Of a stretch of 48,335 nt of DNA, positions 40,923 to 48,335 are shown one piece after another. The notes under the pieces were generated by a model. The model ran no database searches. It saw only the letters and a list, made by a program, of their open reading frames with translations, and was not told the DNA's origin. The first letter of the stretch is position 1, and each line of letters opens with the position of its first letter. The stretch is from an uncultured Acidimicrobiales bacterium (GTDB lineage: Bacteria; Actinomycetota; Acidimicrobiia; Acidimicrobiales; SHLQ01). Location: NCBI GenBank assembly GCA_938015295.1, contig CALLQB010000067.1, positions 1 through 48,335 on the forward strand, given 5' to 3'. The position numbers were made by a program, and so were the translations under genes.

Positions 40923-43460
40923 CTACGGACCGAACCGGAACGCTTCGCCCGACAGTTCGTGGTCGACCACCGCTACAAGATCGGCCGATGAACGTGCAAC
41001 GACGAGCTGATAGTTACCGGCCTCGACGTACCAGCCGGGTTCGGTGTGGCGCTCGGCGCCGCTTGCAGGAACAGGGCCCACGCTTCCCACATTGTCGAAG
41101 AAATCATCAGCGGTGTCGTAGTACGCGAACGCTCGGCGATCGAGTTCGATGCGGGCCACGGTCGACTCGCCCGGACCCAGGTGCACCTTGGCGAATCCCC
41201 GAAGCTCGCGCACCGGTCGGTGCAACATGGCTGGAGGCGGCTCAACATACAGCTGCACCACGTCTGAGCCAGAACGATCGCTGGTGTTGGTGACTTCAAC
41301 CTCGACAACAACGGGCGAGTCGACCGAGGTGGTGTTGCCGCCAGAAACCTGCGGGTCGCCCCAGCTGAAGGTGGCATAGGACAGGCCATGCCCGAAGGGG
41401 ACCGCTGGCTCGATGTGGCGGGCATCGAACCAGCGGTGACCGACGAACAGGCCCTCGCCATACCGGACGACGCTGTTTTCGCCGGGATAGCTGAGGTAGG
41501 AGGCAGCCTGTTCGATACGTTTCGGAATTGTCGTGTTCATCCGGCCGCCGGGATCGGCGTCGCCGAACAACACGTCGACAAGCGAGTTGCCGAGCTCTTG
41601 GCCAGCGAAGCCGACCGACAACGTGGCCGCCGGAAGGTCGAGCCAGTCGAGCTGATGAGGTCCGCCGGTGTTGATGACCACGATGGTGTTTGGGTTGACC
41701 GCAGAGATGCGGCGAATCAACTCGGGCTGATCGCCGGGCAGGGCGAAGTGATCGCGATCGCGTCCTTCAGTCTCCCAGTCGTCGTTCGTGCCGACGACGA
41801 CGATCGCCACATCGGCCTGGGCGGCGAGGGCCTCTGCCTCACCGAGGAGGTCGCGCTCGGCCAGCGTGACGATGCCGAGTCGACACCCACACAGCAGGAC
41901 CGCGTCGCGGTTTGAGTACTCGACCACCAGGTCGTGGGTTGTGCCTTCGGCAAGCTCGACTTCGGCGGCGATCTCTGCGCTGGCCATGCCGAAAAACTCG
42001 TCGCTCTTGCCGTAGTCGCCTTCGGTCGCATCGATGATGACGTCGCCGTCGAGGATCACCCGGACCCGTCCGCTTTGCACGAGGCTGAACCGATGAAGGC
42101 CGCCAGTTAACACCGTGAACGAACCGGTGAGTCGGGCTGAATAGGAGGCGCCATTTACGCCAGGTGCCGGCTCGCCAAAGAAAATCATCGAGGCTTGCTC
42201 GGCGGTGCTGGTGGCGGCTGGCGAACCTTCGAGTTCTTGTCCGGCAAAGATTTCGAGGGTCATTGGACCGTCGAGGAGTGGGGTGCGTAGCGCAGGAACC
42301 GTCCGGTCGATGTCACAGCCGGGTGCAAAACGGACTTCTGCTGTTTCGCCGAGTCGCTCGGTGAGCGCCGCGAGTGGGCTCACCACTCGGTACGAACGAA
42401 CCGTCGCCGAGCCGCCGCCCATCACCTTTGCCGCAATGGCGTTGGGGCCGATGACGGCGACCGACCCAAGCTTCGTCGGGTCGAGCGGCAATACGCCGTT
42501 GTTCTGGAGGAGCACCGTTCCGGCGATGGCAGCTCGCCGGATGAGGGCACGGTCTTCGGGCCGGTCGAGAGGCTTTTCGTCTTCGCCCCCGATGCCCTCG
42601 AAGGCGCCAGTGCGTTCGAGGACGGTGAGCATGTCGGCGGCCAGCGGATCGAGATGGTCTTCGGCGATCGCACCTGCGTCGAGGGCTTCGCGTAAATGGT
42701 GGCCGTAAAATTTGCCCGGGCCAGGCATCTCAAGGGTGGTGCCTGCAAGCACCGAAGCTGCTGTCGACCGAAGCGCAAACCAGTCGGAAACAACGAAGCC
42801 GTCGAAGCCCCACTGGTCGCGCAACACCTCGGTGATGAGCCATCGATTTTCTGAAGCGAACACGCCGTTGACACGGTTGTACGAGCTCATGAGGCCCCAG
42901 GCTTTGCCCTGCTTCACCGCCATCTCAAATGGCACCAGGTAGACCTCGCGCAGCGTGCGTTCGTCGACCTGCACGTCGATGGTATTGCGCTCGAATTCTG
43001 AATCGTTGGCCACAAAGTGTTTTGCGGTGGTGGCGACGCCTTTCGATTGCACGCCAGAGATGATCCCTGCGGCGAGAGCACCCGAAAGGAAGGGGTCTTC
43101 GGCGAAACATTCGAAGTTGCGGCCACCCAACATGTTGCGGTGCAGGTTGATGGTGGGGGCGAGCAAGACGTGGGAGCCTTTTGCTCGCGATTCGTCGCCA
43201 AGAAGTTCGCCGAGTTCGAACAGGAGCTGGGCATCCCAGGTGGCGCCGAGAACCGAGCCGGCCGGAATGCATGCTGTGGGGGTTCCGGTGCCCATCAAAC
43301 CTCCGCCACGGGCGCCGTTGGGTCCGTCGGTGACGATAAGCGAGGGAATGCCGAGCCGTTCAACCGGTCGGGTCGACCAGATTCCCTGGCCGGTGATCAC
43401 CTCGGCCTTTTCGTCGAAGGTCATGTGGGCCAGTAGGTGTTGTACGCGTTCGCTTGTCAC
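40923..43460 (-). CDS. bglX-like: Glycoside hydrolase family 3 beta-glucosidase with PA14 domain
   Basis: An 845-aa cytosolic enzyme (no signal peptide). The catalytic TIM barrel carries AKHFVANDSE (K147 and H148) and the nucleophile D226 in GFVVSDWFAL. The (alpha/beta)6 sandwich follows, interrupted by a PA14-type insert at about 400-545 (GASYSARLTGSFTVLTGGLHRFSLVQSGRVRVILDG), then a fibronectin-III-like C-terminal domain (VEVTNTSDRSGSDVVQLYV). It should hydrolyse beta-glucosides such as cellobiose delivered by GH9 and import systems. GTG 43460 is used. The operator TGTAAACGTTTTCAT lies 49 bp upstream, matching one beside the LacI gene, so both belong to one regulon. Confidence 0.94.
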   Translation of the reverse strand: MTSERVQHLLAHMTFDEKAEVITGQGIWSTRPVERLGIPSLIVTDGPNGARGGGLMGTGTPTACIPAGSVLGATWDAQLLFELGELLGDESRAKGSHVLLAPTINLHRNMLGGRNFECFAEDPFLSGALAAGIISGVQSKGVATTAKHFVANDSEFERNTIDVQVDERTLREVYLVPFEMAVKQGKAWGLMSSYNRVNGVFASENRWLITEVLRDQWGFDGFVVSDWFALRSTAASVLAGTTLEMPGPGKFYGHHLREALDAGAIAEDHLDPLAADMLTVLERTGAFEGIGGEDEKPLDRPEDRALIRRAAIAGTVLLQNNGVLPLDPTKLGSVAVIGPNAIAAKVMGGGSATVRSYRVVSPLAALTERLGETAEVRFAPGCDIDRTVPALRTPLLDGPMTLEIFAGQELEGSPAATSTAEQASMIFFGEPAPGVNGASYSARLTGSFTVLTGGLHRFSLVQSGRVRVILDGDVIIDATEGDYGKSDEFFGMASAEIAAEVELAEGTTHDLVVEYSNRDAVLLCGCRLGIVTLAERDLLGEAEALAAQADVAIVVVGTNDDWETEGRDRDHFALPGDQPELIRRISAVNPNTIVVINTGGPHQLDWLDLPAATLSVGFAGQELGNSLVDVLFGDADPGGRMNTTIPKRIEQAASYLSYPGENSVVRYGEGLFVGHRWFDARHIEPAVPFGHGLSYATFSWGDPQVSGGNTTSVDSPVVVEVEVTNTSDRSGSDVVQLYVEPPPAMLHRPVRELRGFAKVHLGPGESTVARIELDRRAFAYYDTADDFFDNVGSVGPVPASGAERHTEPGWYVEAGNYQLVVARSSADLVAVVDHELSGEAFRFGP

Positions 43461-43508
43461 GGTTCCCTCTTACGTTGTGGACCACTGCCGACCCAATACC
43501 TTGCTACA

Positions 43509-43523
43509 TGTAAACGTTTTCAT
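43509..43523. promoter_or_regulatory. LacI-family operator upstream of GH3
   Basis: TGTAAACGTTTTCAT, centred on the palindrome AAACGTTT, is identical over 15 bp to 46907-46921. It lies between the GH3 gene and the divergent NTF2-like gene. Confidence 0.75.
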
Positions 43524-43580
43524 ACAGCAGCTATCGACCTTACAAGCCTTGTTGCTTTTGAACAATCGCTGTGCTGCTCG

Positions 43581-43586
43581 TAGCGT
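43581..43586 (+). promoter_or_regulatory. Leaderless -10 box of NTF2-like gene
   Basis: TAGCGT-N6-ATG (43593), almost the same as the promoter of the PPOX gene (31744-31749). Confidence 0.6.
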
Positions 43587-43592
43587 TTGAGC

Positions 43593-44006
43593 ATGGACCA
43601 ACAAACCCTTGCCGACCGGCTCGAGATCTCCGATCTGCTCACCCGCTATGCCCACGCAGTCGACACCAAGGATTGGGACACCTATATGACGGTGTTTACC
43701 GACGATGCAACGGTGGACTACACCGCGGCGGGTGGCGAGAAGGGGACGGCGGCCGAGATGCGAACCTGGCTCGAAAACACGATGGCAATGTTTGAGATGA
43801 CCCAGCATCTGATCTCGAACGAAGACGTGGTGATCGATGGCGACACGGCAACCGTGCGGGCGATGTTCTACAACCCGATGAAGTTTGTCGATGGCGACAA
43901 GTTCTTCTGTGGCGGTTGGTATGAGCACAAGCTGGTGCGGACTGCCGATGGGTGGCGCAGCAGGGAACTGCGCGAAGACTTCGCCTGGACGACAATGGGC
44001 GACTAG
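43593..44006 (+). CDS. SnoaL/NTF2-like protein
   Basis: A 137-aa cone-shaped alpha+beta barrel protein. RLEISDLLTRYAHAVDTKDWDTYMTVFTDDATVDYTAAGG is the typical SnoaL-4/NTF2-like N-terminus with the Tyr/Asp pair, followed by the barrel strands (TQHLISNEDVVIDGDTATVRAMFYNP) and the C-terminal WYEHKLVRTADGWRSRELRE. Such proteins act as hydratases, isomerases or cyclases on small hydrophobic molecules. The substrate is unknown. ATG 43593 is set by the upstream TAGCGT; the upstream TTG (43587) is out. Confidence 0.85.
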   Translation: MDQQTLADRLEISDLLTRYAHAVDTKDWDTYMTVFTDDATVDYTAAGGEKGTAAEMRTWLENTMAMFEMTQHLISNEDVVIDGDTATVRAMFYNPMKFVDGDKFFCGGWYEHKLVRTADGWRSRELREDFAWTTMGD

Positions 44007-44027
44007 CCCATCGGGGTGGTTGGGCGA

Positions 44028-44876
44028 TTAGCCGCGGTCGAGACCGTGTGAGGCGGCGGAGACTCGGTGGTATTCGAACGGTTCCCATTTGTCGGTGTCG
44101 AATGCTGGCTTGGGATCATCGCCAAGAATGGTCACCCGGCTAATCGCTCGACGCCCAGTGAAGTCGTTCACGGCGTAGTGCTGGGTGCACCGGTTGTCCC
44201 ACATGCCTACGTCGCCGGCTTCCCAGCTGTAGCGGCAGGTGAAAGGCGTCGAGCTTGCGTGGGCGAACAACATGGCGAGCAAGGCGTCGCTTTCGTCTCG
44301 TGAGAGTTCGACGATTCGCCGGGTGAATTGTTGATTGACGAACAGCGAGGGGCGACCTGTCTCAGGATGAATCCGTACTACCGGATGAACCGCTTGCACC
44401 TCGGGGCTGCCGTACGTTGCAGCGGTATTCACGGCGGTTAGGCCGTTCAACATCTCTTTCATGGGCTCGGCGAGGCGTTCATAGGCGAGGTACTGGTTCG
44501 ACCACATCGTGTCGCCGCCCGACTCGGGCATGACCAGCGCATTGAGCACCGAACAGATTGGGGGGTTGGTTTCGAAGGTGCAGTCGGTGTGCCACACGTC
44601 GGCAACGAAACCCCGGTCGGCTTCGAGCACGACGATCTCGGGATGTTCGTCGTCGAACTTCGGCAGGAACTGGTGGATCTCGGCTTCACCGAACCGTTGT
44701 CCGAAGTTGCGGTGTTCGTCTGGAGTCAGATGTTGGCCAGGAAAGAACAACACAAGGTGTTCGAGCCAGGCAGCGCGGACCTGGGCGAACGTTTCGTCGT
44801 CGAGGTCGGCGAGTTTGATGCCGTGGATGGTGGCGCCGAGGGCGCCGCCGATGGGTCGAATGTCGAGTTCAGCCAT
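44028..44876 (-). CDS. TauD/TfdA family 2-oxoglutarate-dependent dioxygenase
   Basis: A 282-aa Fe(II)/2-oxoglutarate oxygenase. H96 and D98 (VADVWHTDCTFE) and H233 (RCTQHYAVND) are the iron ligands; R243 or R247 (GRRAISRVTILGD) binds 2-oxoglutarate. It has the normal N-terminal IGGALGATIHGIKL. It is a paralogue of the 35198-36070 protein at moderate similarity (both IHG/TGI and FFPGQHL). It starts at ATG 44876 with TACTCT-N6 upstream. The substrate is unknown. Confidence 0.93.
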   Translation of the reverse strand: MAELDIRPIGGALGATIHGIKLADLDDETFAQVRAAWLEHLVLFFPGQHLTPDEHRNFGQRFGEAEIHQFLPKFDDEHPEIVVLEADRGFVADVWHTDCTFETNPPICSVLNALVMPESGGDTMWSNQYLAYERLAEPMKEMLNGLTAVNTAATYGSPEVQAVHPVVRIHPETGRPSLFVNQQFTRRIVELSRDESDALLAMLFAHASSTPFTCRYSWEAGDVGMWDNRCTQHYAVNDFTGRRAISRVTILGDDPKPAFDTDKWEPFEYHRVSAASHGLDRG

Positions 44877-44882
44877 GCCAAA

Positions 44883-44888
44883 AGAGTA
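44883..44888 (-). promoter_or_regulatory. Leaderless -10 box of the TauD gene
   Basis: On the minus strand, TACTCT-N6-ATG (44876). Confidence 0.5.
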
Positions 44889-44942
44889 CGCCGAACGCCG
44901 AGCACCCGTCAGATTTTGCCGAGGCGCCGTAGCTAGCCGGGT

Positions 44943-45797
44943 CTAACCCTGGGTATCGCGGCCGATCTTGACGCCGCCCTCGGCTTCGTCGAAAAGCTTC
45001 GGGTAGGGATAGGTGAGGGCCATGAGCTGGTGGAGGAGGGGTGTGCCACGGTCGATGACCTCTTGTCGCACGCCTGACTTTTGATCCTCAAGCGGGGTGA
45101 TGAACTTGGCCAGATACTCAATGAGTACGGCAGTGCGGTCGTGACTGCTGTTGTTCGGCATAGCGCAGTGCCACACCATGCCATTGAAAATTAAACAATC
45201 TCCGGGCTCGCCCAACATTCGATCGGCTTCGGCGAAGAAGCGGTCGCGGTCGTCGGTGTCGGGGTAGACGAGTTCACCCTGCGAGTGGGCAAGGAAGGCA
45301 CTAGCCCCTGATTCGGCGGTGAAGGGGTCGAGCGGAATCGTGGCTTGCAGGTTGAGTGGAAAACTCGAGTTGATGTGGGTGGGGAACCCCGACCGCTCGT
45401 AGAGGTCCCAGTACGGGTAGTCGATGTGGGGTTCCTGTCCTGGTCCGCCGGGAAGGAGGCGGTTTGCCGCGATTGATCCGAGGATGAATTTGTCGCCCAG
45501 AAAGGTCGAGGCAATCTTCACCACGTCGGGGTGCTGGATCATCGCTTCGAAGATCTCGCCTTTGTTGAGTAGATTCCACACGCGTCGTTGCAGATGTACT
45601 TTGTCTTCGTTGCCGCCGTGGAAGTGTGTTTCGCGGTCGGCTTCACCGTCGGACTCGGCGACGATGATCGCGCGTGCCTGGTCGATTTGGTCGGGCGTGA
45701 ATGCTCCTCGAATAACGACGGCGCCCGCTCCGGTGAGAAGTTCGGCAATGATGTCGGGCATCTGGTCTTCGAGGTTGTTGGTGTCCACTTCAAACAT
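44943..45797 (-). CDS. Phytanoyl-CoA dioxygenase (PhyH) family protein
   Basis: A 284-aa PhyH-type Fe(II)/2-oxoglutarate oxygenase. Iron ligands are H124 and D126 (QEPHIDYPYWD) and H210 (MVWHCAMPNNSSHDRTAV), with R221 for 2-oxoglutarate. It probably hydroxylates a small molecule; PhyH homologues in bacteria are broad. ATG 45797 has AGGAG upstream. It follows the LacI-type regulator gene by 31 nt on the same strand, so it probably forms an operon with it and is under the same autoregulation, an unusual partner for a sugar repressor. Confidence 0.92.
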   Translation of the reverse strand: MFEVDTNNLEDQMPDIIAELLTGAGAVVIRGAFTPDQIDQARAIIVAESDGEADRETHFHGGNEDKVHLQRRVWNLLNKGEIFEAMIQHPDVVKIASTFLGDKFILGSIAANRLLPGGPGQEPHIDYPYWDLYERSGFPTHINSSFPLNLQATIPLDPFTAESGASAFLAHSQGELVYPDTDDRDRFFAEADRMLGEPGDCLIFNGMVWHCAMPNNSSHDRTAVLIEYLAKFITPLEDQKSGVRQEVIDRGTPLLHQLMALTYPYPKLFDEAEGGVKIGRDTQG

Positions 45798-45828
45798 TGT
45801 GTGACTCCTGGAGCTGATAGGCAGACTG

Positions 45829-46824
45829 CTAGGCCGTGGCGACGGGTGCCGTCGATGACCGTTTGACTAAACGCGGCTTGAGTTCTTCGTGTCGGTCTTC
45901 GGTTCGACCTGCGATTCTTTCGACGAGAAGTTGTATCGCGAGGGTGCCGATTTCTTCGCGGGGCTGGTGGATCGTGGTGAGCGATATGGCACTGATGCCT
46001 GCGATGTTGGTGTCGTCGTAGCCAATGACCGAAACGTCTTCAGGCACGCGGAGTCCGAGTTCATGCAGGCGCGACATGACACCGATCGCCGAAAGGTCGT
46101 TTCCGGCGAAGATCGCCGTGGGTCGGTCGTGGAGTGCCATGAGCGACGCGGCGCCGTCGTAGCCGGCCTTTTCGTTGAAGTCGCCGTCGATGATGATCGG
46201 CGCCAAGCCCCGCTTCATCATGGCGTTGGCAAACGCTGATCGCCGTTGTTCGCCACCGGCCGGAAGGTTTCCCGATACGTGGGCGATGCGCTTGTGCCCG
46301 AGTTTCGTCAGGTGGTCGACGACGAGCTCTGCGCCGTGGTCCTCGTCGTTGTTCAGCGAGTCCATGTCGGTCCAGGGTCCCCAGACACCGATAATGACCG
46401 TGGGCGCTTGCGTCGCGAACTCGCTGATTGTCACATGAGAAAGACGCGGTGAGGCGAGGAGTAAACCGTCGGTTCGCATACCGAGCAACATCTCGATGGC
46501 TTCGGTCTCGCCCTCGGAGCGTTGCCACCCCGACGATAAAAGCAGATGCAACCCAGCATCGGCAGCGGCTTTCGACGCTCCCTCGGCCACCGCGGTGAAG
46601 AACGGGTTGTGGATGTCGTTGAGCATGGCGCCGATTGTGTGCGTCTGCCCGGTTGCCAGATTTCGCGCTGCGGTGTTTGGCCGGTACCCCAGGTCGGACG
46701 CGACCGCTAACACCTTGGCGCGGTTGTGTTCGCTTACCCGGGGAGATTGCCGCATGACGAGAGAGACGAGCGCGCGTGAAACGCCCGCTTTCGCGGCGAC
46801 ATCGTCCATCGTTGGCTGTGACAT
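45829..46824 (-). CDS. LacI family transcriptional regulator (CebR-like)
   Basis: A 331-aa repressor. Residues 1-60 form the helix-turn-helix and hinge (MDDVAAKAGVSRALVSLVM, with the hinge YRPNTAARNLATGQT). Residues about 60-330 form the periplasmic-binding-like ligand domain. The hinge leucine reads the central CG of operators. Three sites lie in its own promoter region: GAGCGCTC sites at 46841-46852 and 46981-46998, and an AAACGTTT site at 46907-46921. GAGCGCTC matches the core of the known CebR operator (cellobiose regulation), which fits the GH9 and GH3 genes. The start at ATG 46824 is fixed by TATGCT-N6 upstream. It probably represses its own transcription and the divergent sugar genes. 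Confidence 0.93.
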   Translation of the reverse strand: MSQPTMDDVAAKAGVSRALVSLVMRQSPRVSEHNRAKVLAVASDLGYRPNTAARNLATGQTHTIGAMLNDIHNPFFTAVAEGASKAAADAGLHLLLSSGWQRSEGETEAIEMLLGMRTDGLLLASPRLSHVTISEFATQAPTVIIGVWGPWTDMDSLNNDEDHGAELVVDHLTKLGHKRIAHVSGNLPAGGEQRRSAFANAMMKRGLAPIIIDGDFNEKAGYDGAASLMALHDRPTAIFAGNDLSAIGVMSRLHELGLRVPEDVSVIGYDDTNIAGISAISLTTIHQPREEIGTLAIQLLVERIAGRTEDRHEELKPRLVKRSSTAPVATA

Positions 46825-46830
46825 TGCCAG

Positions 46831-46836
46831 AGCATA
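46831..46836 (-). promoter_or_regulatory. Leaderless -10 box of lacI-type gene
   Basis: On the minus strand, TATGCT-N6-ATG (46824). The operator 46841-46852 lies just upstream. Confidence 0.6.
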
Positions 46837-46840
46837 CAAA

Positions 46841-46852
46841 TGGAGCGCTCTA
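46841..46852. promoter_or_regulatory. CebR-like operator half of the LacI region
   Basis: TGGAGCGCTCTA has the palindromic core GAGCGCTC (46843-46850). It lies 5 bp upstream of the LacI -10 box, so binding would block its own promoter. Confidence 0.65.
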
Positions 46853-46906
46853 GAATGCAATGAGAGATCACCGAGTTGGACCCGAAACCGCTGGGTTTCA
46901 GCGTTC

Positions 46907-46921
46907 TGTAAACGTTTTCAT
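46907..46921. promoter_or_regulatory. LacI-family operator, AAACGTTT type
   Basis: TGTAAACGTTTTCAT, identical to the GH3 operator at 43509-43523. It lies in the divergent region between the LacI-type gene and the TIM-barrel gene. Confidence 0.75.
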
Positions 46922-46980
46922 GAGATTTCTGCTTGACGACGGCTCGTGAGGGCGGTTAGATTCACCGAGCAACTTGGAGC

Positions 46981-46998
46981 GAGTAGAGCGCTCTACTC
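46981..46998. promoter_or_regulatory. Perfect 18-bp operator palindrome
   Basis: GAGTAGAGCGCTCTACTC is an exact 18-bp palindrome with the same GAGCGCTC core as 46843-46850. It lies 57 bp before the TIM-barrel start. Confidence 0.8.
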
Positions 46999-47054
46999 TG
47001 AGAAGAAGTTTCACTTCGAGCGAAATTGCGCTCGAGAACTGGGGGTACTGCGCA

Positions 47055-47951
47055 ATGGGAATCATGGAACGCATGGCGACCGCCCCCATTTCGTGGGGTA
47101 TCTGCGAAGTTCCTGGTTGGGGTGTGCAACTCCCCGTCGACCGAGTTCTTTCCGAAATGTCGCAACTTGGATTCCCCGCTACTGAGCTCGGCTCGGAGGG
47201 GTACCTCCCTTCCGACCCTTCCGAGTTGCGCTCACTTCTGTCCTCGCACGACCTCTCGCTGCTCGCTGCTTTCGTTCCCTTGGTCCTTCATGACGAGGCC
47301 GAAGCGCAACGCACGCTCGACGACACCATTGCTATGGCCGAACTTCTCAAGGCCTCCGGTGCCACCTATTTCAATACCGCCCCTGTCACCACTTGGGATT
47401 GGGCCGAGCGCACCCCTCTCACCGACCAACAGTGGGCGCACGTCATGATGATGTTCGACCGTATCGACGAACTCATTGCTCCCTATGGCCTCACCCAAGT
47501 GCTGCATATGCATGTGGGGACGATCGTTGAAACACGAGACGAAGTCGCCCGAGTTATCAAAGACTCACCAGTAAAATTTGTGCTCGACACCGCCCATCTT
47601 GCAGTCGGAGGATACGATCCTGCCGAATTCGTGCGGGATGCGGGGGTGGCTCGAGTGGGGCTTGTACACATCAAAGATGCCGACCTCGCGACCTCTGCGC
47701 GGCTCAACGATGGCGATGTCACGCTCATGGAAGCTGTGCAGCAGGGCATCTTCCCGCCGGTTGGTGAGGGCGACCTCCCCATCGAAGAAGTCATCACTAC
47801 GCTCGAGTCCGGCGGGTACCAAGGTTGGTACGTGCTGGAACAAGATGTTGCTATCACCGGCTCCCTGCCGGCCGATGGCGAAGGCCCAATCGCAAACATG
47901 CGGTTGAGCATGCAGTACCTACAGGGCGTCGATGAACGACTTACCGCCTAA
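47055..47951 (+). CDS. Sugar-phosphate isomerase/epimerase, IolE-like TIM barrel
   Basis: A 298-aa TIM-barrel metalloenzyme of the xylose-isomerase/AP-endonuclease-2 superfamily. The N-terminus ATAPISWGICEVPGWG is typical of the inosose dehydratase (IolE)-like subgroup. Metal ligands are seen in order: LHMHVGT (His), LDTAHLAVGG (Asp and His), LVHIKDAD (His and Asp) and LEQDVA (Glu). It interconverts or dehydrates a sugar or inositol derivative. ATG 47055 follows GGGGG; ATG 47064 and 47073 are alternatives. It lies behind two LacI-type operators and precedes a sugar-binding lipoprotein gene, so it is probably part of a sugar uptake/catabolic operon. Confidence 0.88.
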   Translation: MGIMERMATAPISWGICEVPGWGVQLPVDRVLSEMSQLGFPATELGSEGYLPSDPSELRSLLSSHDLSLLAAFVPLVLHDEAEAQRTLDDTIAMAELLKASGATYFNTAPVTTWDWAERTPLTDQQWAHVMMMFDRIDELIAPYGLTQVLHMHVGTIVETRDEVARVIKDSPVKFVLDTAHLAVGGYDPAEFVRDAGVARVGLVHIKDADLATSARLNDGDVTLMEAVQQGIFPPVGEGDLPIEEVITTLESGGYQGWYVLEQDVAITGSLPADGEGPIANMRLSMQYLQGVDERLTA

Positions 47952-48039
47952 CCCGCAGTAACACGCGGGAAATGCGGCCAGATCGTTCAGAGATGTTCAG
48001 TAGTTAGTTACAAATCACCACAATGGAGGGGATTCCATA

Positions 48040-48335
48040 ATGAAGAAGTTCTCATGGCTCGCACTCGTGCTTGCTTTCACCCTTTTCGCTGCCGCTTGCG
48101 GTAGTGATGCAGCCGACGATTCGGCTGGAGGCGACACCGGTGGCGACACCGAAGAAGCCGACACCGGCGGCGACGCCGAAGAAGAATCTTCCGAAGAAGA
48201 AGCAATGGAAGAAGAATCTTCTGAAGAAGAAGCGATGGAAGAAGAAGCTCCGGCTGAAGACGAAGTCGACCTTTCCCAGGGCGGCGACCTCACCTTCCAC
48301 ATGATCACCCACTCCGATGACGGACCGTTCTGGTC
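48040..48335 (+). CDS. Sugar ABC transporter substrate-binding lipoprotein (5' part only)
   Basis: The first 98 codons of a binding lipoprotein, cut by the window end. A lipoprotein signal peptide (MKKFSWLALVLAFTLFAAAC) is followed by an acidic linker (EEESSEEEAMEEE repeats). The mature domain begins at about residue 82 with GGDLTFHMITHSDDGPFW, the usual start of ribose-type (periplasmic-binding family 4) sugar-binding proteins. ATG 48040 follows GGAGGGG. It lies 88 nt after the TIM-barrel gene and probably belongs to the same operon, which would be repressed by the nearby LacI-type regulator. Confidence 0.88.
   Translation, partial: MKKFSWLALVLAFTLFAAACGSDAADDSAGGDTGGDTEEADTGGDAEEESSEEEAMEEESSEEEAMEEEAPAEDEVDLSQGGDLTFHMITHSDDGPFW
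48178..48237 (+). repeat. Two 30-bp tandem units in the lipoprotein linker
   Basis: Units at 48178-48207 and 48208-48237 differ by two bases and encode EEESSEEEAM twice. Like the aapJ repeat, this lengthens an acidic tether to the lipid anchor. Confidence 0.8.

Noticed and set aside
1..48335. tRNA, rRNA, CRISPR array or transposase gene
   Set aside because: No cloverleaf with T-loop consensus, rRNA core sequence, regularly spaced direct repeats or transposase motifs were seen by eye.

Overview
The window looks like one contiguous stretch of chromosome from a high-GC actinobacterium, most likely an Acidimicrobiia-type marine or freshwater lineage. Pointers are a CebR/LacI-style sugar regulator, an F420/PPOX-type protein, SCO6745-like and TIGR03084-like proteins, many CoA and 2-oxoglutarate oxygenase genes, and many start codons sitting 6-7 nt after a TANNNT box (leaderless transcription). 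The taxon is an inference from gene content. No rRNA, tRNA, CRISPR array or intact transposase gene was seen. Genes are packed tightly on both strands, with ATGA/TAATG couplings and four tail-to-tail overlaps.

Layout. 1-3.7 kb: an unknown gene, two tandem hairpins, a small protein resembling an orphan subtilisin pro-domain, then on the minus strand a cyclic-nucleotide-binding patatin phospholipase translationally coupled to a Crp/Fnr regulator. 3.8-9.9 kb: a YtcJ-like amidohydrolase, acyl-CoA dehydrogenase and Gfo/Idh/MocA oxidoreductase (plus), facing a nitroreductase-SRPBCC fusion coupled to an SCO6745-like protein (minus). 10.0-16.5 kb: a PLP decarboxylase and a complete general L-amino-acid ABC importer (aapJQMP). 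16.5-20.5 kb: acyl-CoA synthetase and a membrane-fused spermidine synthase-like protein. 20.7-23.2 kb: riboflavin operon ribE-ribBA-ribH behind an FMN riboswitch whose closing stem contains the ribE ribosome binding site. 23.3-27.6 kb: methyltransferase, BaiN-like flavoprotein, a DUF35/thiolase-like pair and a cold-shock protein. 27.7-35.0 kb: a TIGR03084-like protein, an ArsJ-type GAPDH plus ArsJ organoarsenical exporter, homocysteine methyltransferase, PPOX protein, USP-like protein, CPA1 antiporter and an AqpS-like aquaglyceroporin. 35.2-48.3 kb: four 2-oxoglutarate/Fe(II) or PhyH oxygenases scattered around a beta-glucan/sugar block (GH9, GH3, LacI/CebR-like regulator, IolE-like TIM-barrel protein, start of a sugar-binding lipoprotein), with hydroxyacid dehydrogenase and enoyl-CoA hydratase genes.

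The most notable unexplained structure is a family of palindromic repeats built from GGGGTCAGGCAC/GTGCCTGACCCC. They occur in three clusters (5.6, 6.85 and 16.5 kb), each lying at or within about 8 nt of a stop codon, and two of them share an identical 45-bp core. Other strong signals are a consistent leaderless promoter motif upstream of about a dozen genes, two types of LacI-family operator shared between the sugar genes, and an arsenate detoxification pair without a visible ArsR, a few kb from an AqpS-like channel.
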